A stretch of DNA of 64,000 nt, taken from NCBI GenBank assembly GCA_029233925.1, contig JARGOX010000023.1, positions 1 through 64,000 of the forward strand. The letters run 5' to 3'. Of the stretch, positions 9,811-19,510 are shown in pieces. Positions within the stretch are counted from its first letter, which is position 1. The number at the start of each line of letters is the position of its first letter. This DNA comes from Rhizobiaceae bacterium. GTDB lineage: Bacteria; Pseudomonadota; Alphaproteobacteria; Rhizobiales; Rhizobiaceae. The position numbers were made by a program, and so were the translations under genes. Below the pieces are notes generated by a model. The model saw nothing but the letters and a program-made list of their open reading frames with translations, was not told the origin of the DNA and ran no database searches.

Positions 9811-11466
9811 GTGAGACATATTTTGAAATCCGGGTGCCTGGCGCTTGCGATTGCAGTGCTTTCAACGGCGTCCCATGCTGAAACAATCGGCTCCATCATC
9901 AAGGAAAACATCACAGCCCAGCCAGGTGAAGAAAGCGAAGCGCAATCGACCGACTGGTATTTTGCCATGCAGGGCCGTTTGAACCTGATCGAGAACCGCC
10001 TTGTTTCCGACATCCAGCGCACCGAGGAAATTGCCCTGTGGTACGAGGAGCGCGACTATACGCCCATCTGGATTGCGGACGGAAAACCGACAAAATCAGC
10101 GCAGGAGGTCATTTTTGCGCTGCTGACAGCCTATGAAGACGGGCTGGTTCCCGTCGAATACCAGGCGGCGGTGATGTTTCCAAAATTGTCCATCGAGGGC
10201 GATGAGGGGCTGGCCGATTTCGAGGTTTCCCTTTCGCAATCGGTCACGCTTTATGGCCAGCATCTGCGCAGCGGCAGGGTCAATCCCAACAGAATCAATC
10301 GCGAACTGGTGCTTTACCCGAAGGAAATCAGCGCCGACCGATTGCTGCAACAATTGGCCGATTCAAACAACCAGCTCGAAACATTGCACAGTTTCGCACC
10401 GCGCACGGTACGCTATGAGCGGATGAAGCAACATCTGCAACATCTGACAGTATGGCGGGCCAAGGGCGGCTGGATCCAGGTGCCTGAAGGCGAATCGCTG
10501 AAACCCGGCATGAGCGGCCCGCGAGTCGCCGTGCTGCGCCAGAGGCTGATTGAATCAAGGGACTTGCCTGAGGATGCCCATGAGGGCGACCTCTATGATG
10601 GCAGCCTCGTCAATGCGCTGAAGTATTTCCAGTTTCGCATGGGGCTGGAGGCCGATGGGGTTGTCGGGCCGGCAACGCTCGCCCAGCTCAACACATCCGT
10701 CGAGGAGCGTATTGCCCAGGTTGAACTCAACCTCGAACGTCGCCGTTGGATGCAGGCCGATTTTGGCGATCCGCATATTCTGGTCAATCTGGCGGATCAG
10801 GTGCTCAAGGTCGTCAAGAACGGCAAGACCATTTATGCCGAGGTTACGCAGGTGGGCCAGCCCTATTACCGAACACCGGTGTTTTCCGACGAGATGGAAT
10901 ATCTGGAGTTCAATCCCTATTGGAATGTCCCCTACTCCATCGCCACCAAGGAATATCTGCCAAAACTCAAGAAGAACCCCTATGCCCTGCAGTCCAAGGC
11001 CTTTCGCGTCCTGGCCAACGACAAGGTGCTCGATCCGGGCCAGGTTCCCTGGCACAGCTATTCGCAGGGAGAATTTCCGGTTCGTCTGCGGCAGGACCCC
11101 GGCCCCGGCAACGCCCTTGGTCGGGTAAAATTCATGTTCCCCAACGAATTCAGTATTTATATTCACGACACGCCTGCCCAATCGAAATTCGACCGGGAAT
11201 CGCGCTATTTCAGCCATGGCTGCATTCGTGTGCAAAACCCTTTCGGACTGGCTGAAGCGCTGCTCGGAATGCAGGGCATGTCACGTGCTGAAATCGACGC
11301 CATCGCCAATACGGGCAAGAGAACGATTGTCAAACTCGAAAACAAGATACCGGTGCATGTCATCTACCTGACAGCCTGGGTCAACAAGGATGGCGCCGTC
11401 CATTACCGCCGTGACGTCTATGGTCGTGACACGATTCTCGCCAAGGCTCTGCTGGTCGACGGTTGA
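9811..11466 (+). CDS. L,D-transpeptidase of the YcbB (LdtD) type
   Basis: 551 residues. Signal peptide about 1-23 (LSTASHAET). A YcbB-like scaffold region follows, then a peptidoglycan-binding domain (about 230-300, FQFRMGLEADGVVGPATLAQLN). The YkuD catalytic domain (about 325-500) has the SHGCIRVQNP motif with catalytic C471. Such enzymes make 3-3 crosslinks in peptidoglycan in the periplasm and resist most penicillins. Translation starts at GTG 9811, supported by GGAGG at 9801-9805. Monocistronic by context: convergent with the BMP transporter operon and closed by a shared terminator. Confidence 0.92.
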   Translation: MRHILKSGCLALAIAVLSTASHAETIGSIIKENITAQPGEESEAQSTDWYFAMQGRLNLIENRLVSDIQRTEEIALWYEERDYTPIWIADGKPTKSAQEVIFALLTAYEDGLVPVEYQAAVMFPKLSIEGDEGLADFEVSLSQSVTLYGQHLRSGRVNPNRINRELVLYPKEISADRLLQQLADSNNQLETLHSFAPRTVRYERMKQHLQHLTVWRAKGGWIQVPEGESLKPGMSGPRVAVLRQRLIESRDLPEDAHEGDLYDGSLVNALKYFQFRMGLEADGVVGPATLAQLNTSVEERIAQVELNLERRRWMQADFGDPHILVNLADQVLKVVKNGKTIYAEVTQVGQPYYRTPVFSDEMEYLEFNPYWNVPYSIATKEYLPKLKKNPYALQSKAFRVLANDKVLDPGQVPWHSYSQGEFPVRLRQDPGPGNALGRVKFMFPNEFSIYIHDTPAQSKFDRESRYFSHGCIRVQNPFGLAEALLGMQGMSRAEIDAIANTGKRTIVKLENKIPVHVIYLTAWVNKDGAVHYRRDVYGRDTILAKALLVDG

Positions 11467-11572
11467 CGAGCAAACTATTCGCACGCGGGCAGTTCAGGGT
11501 GCGAAGAGCTTTGCTGATTTTCAGTTGGCAGCCGATTGACTTTCACTCTTTCTCAATTTGAAATTCAGGAAT

Positions 11573-11601
11573 AAAAAAAGGCGCCTTTTCAAGCGCCTTT
11601 T
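11573..11601. terminator. Bidirectional intrinsic terminator
   Basis: An A-run, then AAAAGGCGC, an 8-nt loop region and GCGCCTTTT: a GC stem flanked by A and T tracts on both sides, sitting between convergent genes (ldt on plus, BMP-type binding protein on minus). It can terminate both. Confidence 0.85.
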
Positions 11602-11624
11602 CCGTATTCATTTGATATCGAAGC

Positions 11625-12689
11625 TTATTGCGGCAATTGGTCGTCGACGCCTTTGATGTAGAAATTCAGGCCGAGAAGTGTGCCGTCGTCAGCTTCTTCG
11701 CCAGCTTTCAGCCATTCCGTGCCATCCTGTTTTGTGATGGGACCGGTGAAAGGCTTGAGTTCGCCACTGACGATCTTTGCTTCCGTATCCATGGCCGCCT
11801 GTTTCACGTCGTCCGGCATATTCGTGTAGGGCGCCATCTGCAGGATGCCGTCAGCGAGGCCGTCCCAGATTGATTGTGTTGTCCAGGTGCCGTCCATCAG
11901 AGCCTGTGTGCGTTTGATGTAATAGGCACCCCAAGTGTCAACAATGGCCGTCAACTGGGTTTCTGGTCCGGCGTCGATCATGTCCGATGCCTGGCCAAAT
12001 GCCTTGATGCCACGTTCGGAAGCAACCTGCATCGGGCCGGTGGAATCGGTATGCTGCGTGATGATGTCAACGCCCTGGTCGATCAAAGCCTTGGCCGCAT
12101 CGGCTTCCTTGCCCGCATCGAACCAGGAGTTCACCCAGACCACCTTGATGGCAAAATCCGGATTGACTGATTGGGCGCCCAGCAAAAACGAATTGATGCC
12201 CTGGACAACTTCGGGGATCGGAAAAGATCCGATATAGCCTGCAACGCCGACTTTCGACATCATACCGGCAATTTTACCCTGAATGTAGCGTCCTTCGTAG
12301 AAACGCGAATTGTAGCTGGTGACGTTCTCTTCTGTCTTGTAGCCGGTTGCGTGTTCGAATTTCACATCGGGAAATTTCTTTGCAACTTTAAGCGTTGGTT
12401 CCATGAAGCCGAAGGATGTCGTGAAAATGAGTTCACAACCCGATCTGGCAAAACGCTCAATGGCGCGTTCAGCGTCCGGACCTTCTGGTACATTTTCCAG
12501 AAATACGGTCTCCACCTTGTCGCCAAAATGGTTCTGAAGTTCCTGGCGGCCGATATCATGGGCCTGTGTCCAACCACCATCAGTCTTGGAGCCTACATAC
12601 AAAAAGCATACTTTGGTGGCAGCTTGCGCCGCACCGGATGCAACACTCAATATTGCGGCTGTTGAAAGAGCCAGAATCAGTTTTTTCAT
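11625..12689 (-). CDS. BMP-family nucleoside ABC transporter substrate-binding protein
   Basis: 354 residues. N-terminal signal peptide (MKKLILAL... GAAQAATK) and a BMP/PnrA-like periplasmic binding fold: KVCFLYVGSKTDGGWTQAH at the front, FTTSFGFMEP, and ITQHTDSTGPMQ in the ligand region. The family binds purine nucleosides or related compounds. The start at 12689 is favoured by GAGGTGA 6 nt upstream; a GTG three codons earlier overlaps that site. It is the last gene of the four-gene importer operon on the minus strand. No lipobox is evident, as usual for Gram-negative members. Confidence 0.9.
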   Translation of the reverse strand: MKKLILALSTAAILSVASGAAQAATKVCFLYVGSKTDGGWTQAHDIGRQELQNHFGDKVETVFLENVPEGPDAERAIERFARSGCELIFTTSFGFMEPTLKVAKKFPDVKFEHATGYKTEENVTSYNSRFYEGRYIQGKIAGMMSKVGVAGYIGSFPIPEVVQGINSFLLGAQSVNPDFAIKVVWVNSWFDAGKEADAAKALIDQGVDIITQHTDSTGPMQVASERGIKAFGQASDMIDAGPETQLTAIVDTWGAYYIKRTQALMDGTWTTQSIWDGLADGILQMAPYTNMPDDVKQAAMDTEAKIVSGELKPFTGPITKQDGTEWLKAGEEADDGTLLGLNFYIKGVDDQLPQ

Positions 12690-12723
12690 TGTTTTCACCT
12701 CTTGGTTTGATATCGAATAGCCT

Positions 12724-13644
12724 TTAGCGATCCGGTACGAAGGATTGGCCCAGTGAGGCCGGGGTATTCATCAGGGTCAGACGTCTGTTACGCGAAATGA
12801 TAACAAGAACTATGATCGTTGCCAGATAGGGAAGCGCGGAAAGAAATTGGGATGGTATCCCGAAACCAAGCGCCTGAGCATGCAATTGGCCAATGGTTAC
12901 AGCACCAAACAGATAGGCACCAGCCAAAACCCGCAGAGGACGCCAACTGGCAAAGACCACCAGCGCAAGTGCGATCCATCCGCGACCGGCTGACATGTTT
13001 TCTACCCATTGCGGCGTATAGACCAGCGAAAGCTGCGCGCCGGCCAGGCCGGCGCAGGCGCCACCGAACATGACAGCCAGATAGCGGGTCTTGATAACAG
13101 AAATACCCAGTGCATGGGCGGAGCCATGGCTGTCGCCTATGGCCCGCAATTGCAGGCCCAGCCGGGTTTTGAAAAGAAACCAACTGACGCCAAACACCGA
13201 GAAGATCGAGACGTAGAATATCAGATCCTGATTGAACAGCAGATTGCCGATCAAGGGAATGGACGACAGGAACGGAATGGCGATTTCGTCAAGCTGCACG
13301 CCGCGCTGACCGACAAAGCTTTCACCGATCATGCCGGACAATCCAAGCCCAAGAATGGTGAGCGCAAGTCCGGTGGCGACCTGATTGGCAACCAGCGTCA
13401 ATGTGAGGAAAGCGAACAGCAGCGAAAACAGGCAGCCGGCAGCCATGCCGAAAAGCGCGCCCAGATAGGCAGAGCCCGTCAATTGCGCTGCCGCGAAAGC
13501 CACCACCGCCCCTATGACGATCATGCCTTCAACACCCAGATTGAGGACGCCGGAACGTTCGACCACCAGTTCGCCGATGGCCGCCAGCAGCAATGGTGTT
13601 GCCGCCGTGGTGATTGTCAGAAGAATTGCCTCTGCAAGCGTCAT
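12724..13644 (-). CDS. Nucleoside-type ABC transporter permease 2
   Basis: 306-residue integral membrane protein with about eight hydrophobic segments, and the conserved VLNLGVEGMIVIGA near residue 35-48 that marks the BPD_transp_2 permeases (branched-chain amino acid, sugar and nucleoside systems). It overlaps the upstream permease stop by 4 bp, which implies translational coupling, and is followed 34 bp later by the binding-protein gene. It forms the transmembrane channel with the product at 13641-14738. Confidence 0.9.
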   Translation of the reverse strand: MTLAEAILLTITTAATPLLLAAIGELVVERSGVLNLGVEGMIVIGAVVAFAAAQLTGSAYLGALFGMAAGCLFSLLFAFLTLTLVANQVATGLALTILGLGLSGMIGESFVGQRGVQLDEIAIPFLSSIPLIGNLLFNQDLIFYVSIFSVFGVSWFLFKTRLGLQLRAIGDSHGSAHALGISVIKTRYLAVMFGGACAGLAGAQLSLVYTPQWVENMSAGRGWIALALVVFASWRPLRVLAGAYLFGAVTIGQLHAQALGFGIPSQFLSALPYLATIIVLVIISRNRRLTLMNTPASLGQSFVPDR

Positions 13645-14738
13645 GATGCGCCCTCTCCCTCAGTACGGGCCTTGATGGCTGTGACCAGCCGCACGCGGTA
13701 ATGAATCAGTGTGTCGCAGGCCAGAACGAAAAACAGCAGAAACCCCTGAAAGACCCGCGCGACCTTGTCGGGCAGCCCGATTGAAATCTGGGCTGCTTCA
13801 CCGCCGAGATAGGTCAGGGCCAGGATGATACCAGCGGCGAATATCCCCAGAGGATTGAGACGTCCAAGAAAGGCGACGATAATGGCGGTAAATCCGTAGG
13901 CAGGCGATATGTCCGGTTGCAGTCGGCCAATGGCTCCAGACACTTCCGATATACCCGCAAGCCCGGCCAGGGCTCCGGAGAAAAGGAAAGCAAAAAAGAT
14001 CATCTTGGTTGAGGAAAATCCGGCAAAGCGCCCGGCTCTGGCCGATTGTCCAAGCACCGACACTTCAAAGCCCTTGAGCATGTGACGCATCATGAACCAT
14101 GTCAAAAGGGTCGCAATGAGCGCAAAGACGATCCCGAGATTTGCGCCGCCGGATGCAGGAAACAATTCAGGCAGGACGGCACTGTCATTGAAGGAGCGGC
14201 TTTCAGGGAAGTTGAAACCTTCGGGGTTCCGCCAGGGCCCACGCACCAGCCAGTCGAGAAACAGTTCCGCCACATAGACCAGCATCAGGCTGGACAATAT
14301 CTCGTTGGTGTTGAAGCGGGTTTTCAAAAGAGCCGGTATGCCAGCATAAAGGGCACCCCCGATCATCCCCATAATCAGCATCAACGGCAGGACGACAAAA
14401 GAGTTCCACTCGTGAAAATAGATGGGAACGATGGAACCGACGACGCCCCCCATGATGAATTGACCTTCGGCTCCGATGTTCCAGTTGTTGGAACGAAAAC
14501 ACACGGAGAGACCGACCGCGATGAGGATAAGTGGCGCCGCCTTGATGAGCAGTTCGTGCAACGACCAGAGCTCTGTCAGCGGTTCAATGAAGAAACTGTA
14601 AAGTGCGTCAAACGGGTTCTTGCCCAGCGCCGTGAACAATATGGCTCCGGCGATGATGGTCAGCCCTAGTGCGATAAAGGGGGAAAGCATCGAAAACAGT
14701 GCCGAATGTGCCGGCCGTTTTTCAAGCTCAATGCGCAT
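13641..14738 (-). CDS. Nucleoside-type ABC transporter permease 1
   Basis: 365-residue membrane protein of the same BPD_transp_2 family. CFRSNNWNIGAEGQFIMGG near residue 80-100 is the family motif, and about nine hydrophobic segments can be read. The start at 14738 lies inside the end of the ATPase gene (11-bp overlap) with GGAGG just upstream, so the genes are translationally coupled. It pairs with permease 2 as the heterodimeric pore. Confidence 0.9.
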   Translation of the reverse strand: MRIELEKRPAHSALFSMLSPFIALGLTIIAGAILFTALGKNPFDALYSFFIEPLTELWSLHELLIKAAPLILIAVGLSVCFRSNNWNIGAEGQFIMGGVVGSIVPIYFHEWNSFVVLPLMLIMGMIGGALYAGIPALLKTRFNTNEILSSLMLVYVAELFLDWLVRGPWRNPEGFNFPESRSFNDSAVLPELFPASGGANLGIVFALIATLLTWFMMRHMLKGFEVSVLGQSARAGRFAGFSSTKMIFFAFLFSGALAGLAGISEVSGAIGRLQPDISPAYGFTAIIVAFLGRLNPLGIFAAGIILALTYLGGEAAQISIGLPDKVARVFQGFLLFFVLACDTLIHYRVRLVTAIKARTEGEGAS

Positions 14739-16302
14739 GTTGTGCCTCCACCTTTGTATCTTCACCGTGGATACCACCCATCAGAAGGCCAATGCGCTCC
14801 AGGGTCATCATCGAGGCCGGTTCGGCTTCCGACAGCGCGCCCTCGTTGAGAACCGCTATGCTGGTTGCCACTTCAAATATTTCATCGAGATCCTGGCTGA
14901 TGACAACAACGGCAGAGCCGCTTTCGGCAAGGTCGATCAGGGCTTGCCTGATACGACTGGCAGCGCCCGCATCAACACCCCAGGTCGGCTGGTTGACGAT
15001 CAGCACCGAAGGCTGCCGGTCCAGTTCCCGGCCGACGATGAATTTCTGCAAATTACCGCCTGAAAGCGACGAAGCGACCGGGTCTTCCCCCGACATGCGC
15101 ACATCCATTTCCCTGACTATGCGTTCCGATGCCTTTTTAACCGCATCATAGCGAATGATTTTCAAGGGACCGCCCGTCAGAAAGACGTCTGCATCAGAAT
15201 GGTGGCGTGCAAGGACCATGTTCTGTGACAATGTCATGTCTGAAACAGCGGCGTGTCCATGCCGCTCCTCCGGAACGAAGCCCGCACCGAGCAAACGGCG
15301 CGCTGATATGCCCATGCGTCCCACGCCCGTGCCGCAGATGCGCACATCGTCGGGGTCGGGGACGGTCTCCTCGCCGGAAAGCACATCAAACAACTCGCTT
15401 TGACCATTCCCGGCGACACCAGCAATGCCGATGATCTCGCCGCGCCGCACTTTCAGATTCACTTCCTTGAGTGAAACGGCAAAAGGCGTGCGTGCCGGCG
15501 CTGACAGGTTTCGGGTTTCAATGAGTATTTCGTCGGTAATGGCGCCGCCGGCATTGGAAACGGATTTCACTTCCGAGCCGACCATCATTGTTGCCAGTGA
15601 TGCGGGCGTTTCCAGGCGCGGATCACAGGCACCGGTCAATTTGCCATGGCGCAGCACTGTGGCGCGGTCGCAAATACGCTGCACCTCTTCCAGGCGGTGG
15701 CTGATATAAAGAACAGAGCGACCCTCGGCACGAATTTTGGCCAGTGTTTCGAAAAGCCGGTCGGCCTCCTGCGGGGTCAGCACGGATGTCGGTTCATCGA
15801 GTATGATCAATTCGGGATTTTGCAGGAGTGTCCGCACAATCTCGATGCGCTGGCGCTCACCCACTGACAGATCGGCGACATGCGCATGGGGATCGAGGGG
15901 CAGTCCATATTCACGCGACAGCACCGCTGCCTGTTCTGCTATCCCCTCTATGCTGACGTCCTGATCCATCGACAATGCAATATTCTCTGCAACGGTCAAC
16001 GCCTCGAACAATGAAAAATGCTGGAACACCATACCAATGCCAAGCGCCCGCGCCTGACCCGGACTGGTAATCCTGACGGGTTTGTCTTTCCAGAAAATCT
16101 GTCCTGAAGTCGGCTCCAGTGAGCCAAACAGCATTTTGACCAGAGTGGATTTGCCGGCGCCGTTCTCCCCTAGAAGGGCATGAATTTCATTGGATTTGAT
16201 TTCAAGATCAATGCCATCATTGGCGCGAAGTTCGCCAAAGACCTTCGTCAGTCCACGCACTTCCAAGAGGCAGTTCCCATGCCCTGGTTGCTGATCTGTC
16301 AC
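14728..16302 (-). CDS. Nucleoside-type ABC transporter ATPase (two ABC domains)
   Basis: 524 residues with two tandem ABC cassettes. Domain 1 has Walker A GENGAGKST and signature LSVGERQR; domain 2 has the degenerate Walker A GVAGNGQSE and signature LSGGNLQKF, the usual asymmetry of sugar/nucleoside importers. It powers uptake through the two permeases downstream. Start is GTG at 16302 behind a strong GGGGAGGG. First gene of the operon ATPase - permease - permease - BMP binding protein. I saw no purine riboswitch in the upstream region. Confidence 0.92.
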   Translation of the reverse strand: MTDQQPGHGNCLLEVRGLTKVFGELRANDGIDLEIKSNEIHALLGENGAGKSTLVKMLFGSLEPTSGQIFWKDKPVRITSPGQARALGIGMVFQHFSLFEALTVAENIALSMDQDVSIEGIAEQAAVLSREYGLPLDPHAHVADLSVGERQRIEIVRTLLQNPELIILDEPTSVLTPQEADRLFETLAKIRAEGRSVLYISHRLEEVQRICDRATVLRHGKLTGACDPRLETPASLATMMVGSEVKSVSNAGGAITDEILIETRNLSAPARTPFAVSLKEVNLKVRRGEIIGIAGVAGNGQSELFDVLSGEETVPDPDDVRICGTGVGRMGISARRLLGAGFVPEERHGHAAVSDMTLSQNMVLARHHSDADVFLTGGPLKIIRYDAVKKASERIVREMDVRMSGEDPVASSLSGGNLQKFIVGRELDRQPSVLIVNQPTWGVDAGAASRIRQALIDLAESGSAVVVISQDLDEIFEVATSIAVLNEGALSEAEPASMMTLERIGLLMGGIHGEDTKVEAQHAH

Positions 16303-16674
16303 ATTACCCTCCCCCGCTTGACGCGGATTTTTCTATTTTGATCCTAGGCGCAGTTATCATCAACCAAAAGACCTTGTGGCGATAAAGAGCTTCAAAATTT
16401 CGACTTATAATTACAGGCCGACTGCGATCTGTCATCCCCATGCGTGATTGAACCATGTATACAACAAGACATTTATGTTGCAGTGCGCAAATTTTGGTCG
16501 TCCTGCTCAAATAAAGGGCTGCGACATTCAGACTTGGGGAAACCTCGCAAGGTCGCCGCAGTTTGCTATATATACCCATCAAGTATTGTATTGTCGGCCT
16601 GCCACCAATCCTCAACAGGCGGTGTTCTTTGAGATTGTTTGTCTGACACAAAGGCAGAAACGGAGTTGAAATCA
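16303..16674. other. Divergent intergenic region, promoters only
   Basis: About 370 bp between the nucleoside importer operon (minus) and the FAD hydroxylase (plus). It is AT-rich with TATATATACC near 16567-16576 and should hold both promoters. No structured RNA, small gene or repeat was recognised. Confidence 0.4.
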
Positions 16675-17871
16675 ATGGGCAAGAAATTCGACGTCGCTGT
16701 CGTTGGTGGGGGACTTGCGGGCGCCAGCGTGGCGCTTGCAGCGGCCAATTCGGGTTTTCGCACAGTGCTGATCGGACCCAGATCAAGCGGTTCGGACGCA
16801 CGCACAACTGCGCTGATGCTTCCCTCAATTGCCTTGCTCCAGGACATTGAAGTCTGGCCGCATGTCATTGATGTTGCAGCACCATTGCGTCACATGCGGA
16901 TCATCGACGGAACCGCACGAATCCTGCGCGCACCGACTGTGACCTTTCATGCCGGCGAACTCGATCTGGATGCATTCGGATACAATATTCCCAATGCGCC
17001 TTTATTGGAGACGCTCTTTAATGCGATTGATTGCAAACCAGCGCTGGTCCATCTGGACCAAAACGTTGCAGACATAAAAGAAAATACCGAGCAGGTTGAT
17101 TTGTTGCTGGCTGACGGAACGACAATATCCGCATCGCTCGTCGTTGGTGCGGATGGACGCAATTCGATTGTTCGCTCCAGCGCCGGTATTGCTGCGCGCG
17201 ACTGGAACTATCCGCAGACGGCAATCGTACTCAATTTTTCCCATGAGATCGGCCACGACGATACATCCAATGAGTTCCATACGGAACATGGCCCTTTCAC
17301 CCAGGTTCCCCTGCCCGGCCGCCGATCCAGTCTTGTCTGGGCCATGGCGCCAGCGGATGCAGAAGCTGCGCGGGACATGGCGCCAGAGGCACTTTCGCGC
17401 AAGGTTGAAGACCAGATGCAATCCATTCTGGGCAAAGTGCAGATTGAAAGCACAATCCAGTCATTTCCCTTCAAGGGCATGATTGCCCGTTCATTCGGTA
17501 AGGGCCGCATGGCCTTGGTCGGCGAAGCCGGACATGCCTTCCCCCCCATTGGCGCGCAGGGGCTGAATCTGGGATTGCGGGATGTGGCGGATCTGGTCAA
17601 GGCGCTTCGTGATGCCGGAGGCCCTGCAAACGCCTTGGAGGCTGTGCGCAGTTATGATCGCGCCCGCCAGAGCGATGTGCTGTCGCGGACAGCCAGTGTC
17701 GATCTTTTGAACCGGTCATTGCTGAACGGTTTTTTACCCGTTCAATTTGCCCGCTCAGCAGGACTGGCGGCGCTATCGGGCTTTGCGCCGCTGCGCAATT
17801 TTGCCATGCGCGAGGGCATGAAGCCGGGAAGCGGTCTGGAAGGCCTGCGGCGGATCTACCGCAGACCGTAG
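16675..17871 (+). CDS. UbiH/UbiF-family FAD-dependent monooxygenase
   Basis: 398-residue flavoprotein hydroxylase. The N-terminal Rossmann motif VAVVGGGLAGAS (about 6-20), the middle VVGADGRNS motif (DG box) and the C-terminal FAD-ribityl motif GRMALVGEAGHAFPPIGAQG followed by LNLGLRDV are those of the ubiquinone-biosynthesis hydroxylases. Likely role: one ring hydroxylation in ubiquinone synthesis at the inner membrane; which position cannot be told. The start at 16675 has GGAG 9 nt upstream; an in-frame TTG at 16639 would add 12 residues. It converges with the AEC carrier, 19 bp apart. Confidence 0.87.
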   Translation: MGKKFDVAVVGGGLAGASVALAAANSGFRTVLIGPRSSGSDARTTALMLPSIALLQDIEVWPHVIDVAAPLRHMRIIDGTARILRAPTVTFHAGELDLDAFGYNIPNAPLLETLFNAIDCKPALVHLDQNVADIKENTEQVDLLLADGTTISASLVVGADGRNSIVRSSAGIAARDWNYPQTAIVLNFSHEIGHDDTSNEFHTEHGPFTQVPLPGRRSSLVWAMAPADAEAARDMAPEALSRKVEDQMQSILGKVQIESTIQSFPFKGMIARSFGKGRMALVGEAGHAFPPIGAQGLNLGLRDVADLVKALRDAGGPANALEAVRSYDRARQSDVLSRTASVDLLNRSLLNGFLPVQFARSAGLAALSGFAPLRNFAMREGMKPGSGLEGLRRIYRRP

Positions 17872-17890
17872 AATGGTGCATGGCATTTTC

Positions 17891-18859
17891 TCATGAACCG
17901 CTCCAGATATCGGCAGGCAACCAGCCATTGGTAATGGCATATAAAAGCAGGCTGACCGTTACCACTGACAGTGTTGTTGTCACCAGCACTGTTGCCGAAG
18001 CGCGCTCCACCCAAACGTCATATTGCTGTGCCAGCACGAAAACATTCGTCGCCGTCGGCAGTGCGGCCAACAGGACCGCCGTGTAAATCCAGACCGGATC
18101 AAAATCACCTACAAGCCCCATGGCAAGATACATCAGCAGCGGATGCAAGATCAGCTTTGCCGGCACGATATAGGACAATTCGATTGGAATGCGCTTGAGC
18201 GGACGCAAGGCCAAGGTCACACCCATGGCGAAAAGGGCACAGGGTGCTGCTGCCTGGGCAAGGTAGTCAATCAGCCGCGCGGGGGCGGCAGGAACCGGAA
18301 TATGCAGCCACGCGACGAATATGCCGGCAAAGGTGGCCATGATGAAGGGATGCAGGACAATACGCCGGGCAATGAGAATGACCAGTGAACGGGCGCTGCG
18401 CTTCTCGCTGCCCGATATGGCCATCATAAGCGGGGCTATGGTGAAATGCATGATGTTTTCAAAGCAGAATATCAGTGCAACCGGTATCGCCGCCTTTTCA
18501 CCGAAGGCCAAAATGGCAAGGCTTGGCCCCATATAGCCGATATTGCCATAGGCCGCCGCCAGTCCATGGATTGTACCGTCCGCTATGGTCACGCGGCGGA
18601 TAACGATGGACAGGGCAAAGACAATTGCAAAGATGGAATAGGTGGACAAAAGGCTTGCCAGAATGAAGTCGGCACGCGCCAGTTCCTCGACAGGGGTTCT
18701 GGACAACAATTTGAAAAACAGCGCAGGCAAGGCGAGATAGATGACAAAAATATTCAGCCAGCCAAGAGAATCAGCCGGTTGGCGAACGATCCGGGCCGTG
18801 ACATAGCCAAGGAAAATAAGGCCAAACAAGGGGAGAATTAGTGCTGCTATATCAGCCAT
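17891..18859 (-). CDS. AEC-family (auxin efflux carrier type) transporter
   Basis: 322 residues with about ten hydrophobic segments in two five-helix halves, the layout of the AEC / Mem_trans family. Recognisable pieces are the N-terminal PLFGLIFLGYVTARI, the NIGYMGPSLAI loop in the middle and PTATNVFVLAQQY near the C-terminus (the conserved broken helices). Members move organic acids, amino acids or related anions; the substrate here is unknown. Single gene, no partner. Confidence 0.87.
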   Translation of the reverse strand: MADIAALILPLFGLIFLGYVTARIVRQPADSLGWLNIFVIYLALPALFFKLLSRTPVEELARADFILASLLSTYSIFAIVFALSIVIRRVTIADGTIHGLAAAYGNIGYMGPSLAILAFGEKAAIPVALIFCFENIMHFTIAPLMMAISGSEKRSARSLVILIARRIVLHPFIMATFAGIFVAWLHIPVPAAPARLIDYLAQAAAPCALFAMGVTLALRPLKRIPIELSYIVPAKLILHPLLMYLAMGLVGDFDPVWIYTAVLLAALPTATNVFVLAQQYDVWVERASATVLVTTTLSVVTVSLLLYAITNGWLPADIWSGS

Positions 18860-19048
18860 CGACGTCCACTGTCATATCAATCAGGTTCATTGAGAAAGGT
18901 CATATTTTCAATCAGAGCTATCCTGACCCCGTCGTAAATGCACGCTGAAACAGAGATCCAGCTCAGCATTTTATTGGCGCTAGAGGATGAAACATATTGA
19001 ATTTGTTATAGGCTTGCATCTATTAATAGGCTCAGGAGGCATATTGAT

Positions 19049-19381
19049 ATGCTCAAACAACGCAATGCAAAATTTCAAATAGGCCAAATGGTGAAACATC
19101 GCGTTTTCCCGTTTCGTGGTGTGATCTTTGATGTCGATCCGATTTTCAGCAACACCGATGAATGGTATGATGCCATTCCCGAGGATGTCCGGCCCCACAA
19201 GGAACAGCCGTTCTACCATCTGTTCGCTGAAAACGACGACACCGATTACATAGCCTATGTATCGGAACAGAACCTGGTACCGGATGAAAGCGGCATGCCC
19301 GTGCAACACCCGCAGATTTCCGAGATTTTTGAAGGTCCGAGCGAAGGACTATACCGGTTGCGCGAACCCGTAGGGCATTAA
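19049..19381 (+). CDS. hspQ: Heat-shock protein HspQ (YccV-like hemimethylated-DNA-binding domain)
   Basis: 110 residues covering one YccV-like domain: KFQIGQMVKHRVFPFRGVI at the start, the PEDVRPHKEQPFYH loop and YVSEQNLVPDESG. HspQ in enterobacteria is a heat-induced protein that also acts as a specificity factor for Lon protease; the domain was first named for binding hemimethylated DNA. AGGAGG lies 10 nt upstream of the ATG at 19049. Monocistronic, followed by an intrinsic terminator. Confidence 0.88.
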   Translation: MLKQRNAKFQIGQMVKHRVFPFRGVIFDVDPIFSNTDEWYDAIPEDVRPHKEQPFYHLFAENDDTDYIAYVSEQNLVPDESGMPVQHPQISEIFEGPSEGLYRLREPVGH

Positions 19382-19464
19382 AGCGCCACTCCGTAGGGCT
19401 TTAGCTTTAGGTCGCCAGACGATCAGAATTTCTGAACGAACATCTATCAAGCCAAAACATAAAA

Positions 19465-19487
19465 GGCGCGGGTTTTCCCGCGCCTTT
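19465..19487. terminator. Intrinsic terminator between hspQ and ialB
   Basis: GGCGCGGG / CCCGCGCC, a perfect 8-bp GC-rich stem with a TTTT loop, flanked by AAAA and TTT. It sits between convergent genes and can serve both directions. Confidence 0.85.
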
Positions 19488-19510
19488 CGCATTCTTGGCC
19501 TGTCTCGTGG

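Noticed and set aside
9678-9881. 67-codon frame with AAGGAG upstream of a TTG, just before the L,D-transpeptidase
   Set aside because: The ribosome-binding site is good, but the frame overlaps the start of the real gene, is rich in Cys without pattern and has no homologue I recognise. Possible leader peptide at most.
16303-16674. Purine riboswitch upstream of the nucleoside importer
   Set aside because: I looked for the conserved three-way-junction core and found no match by eye. A covariance-model search would settle it.
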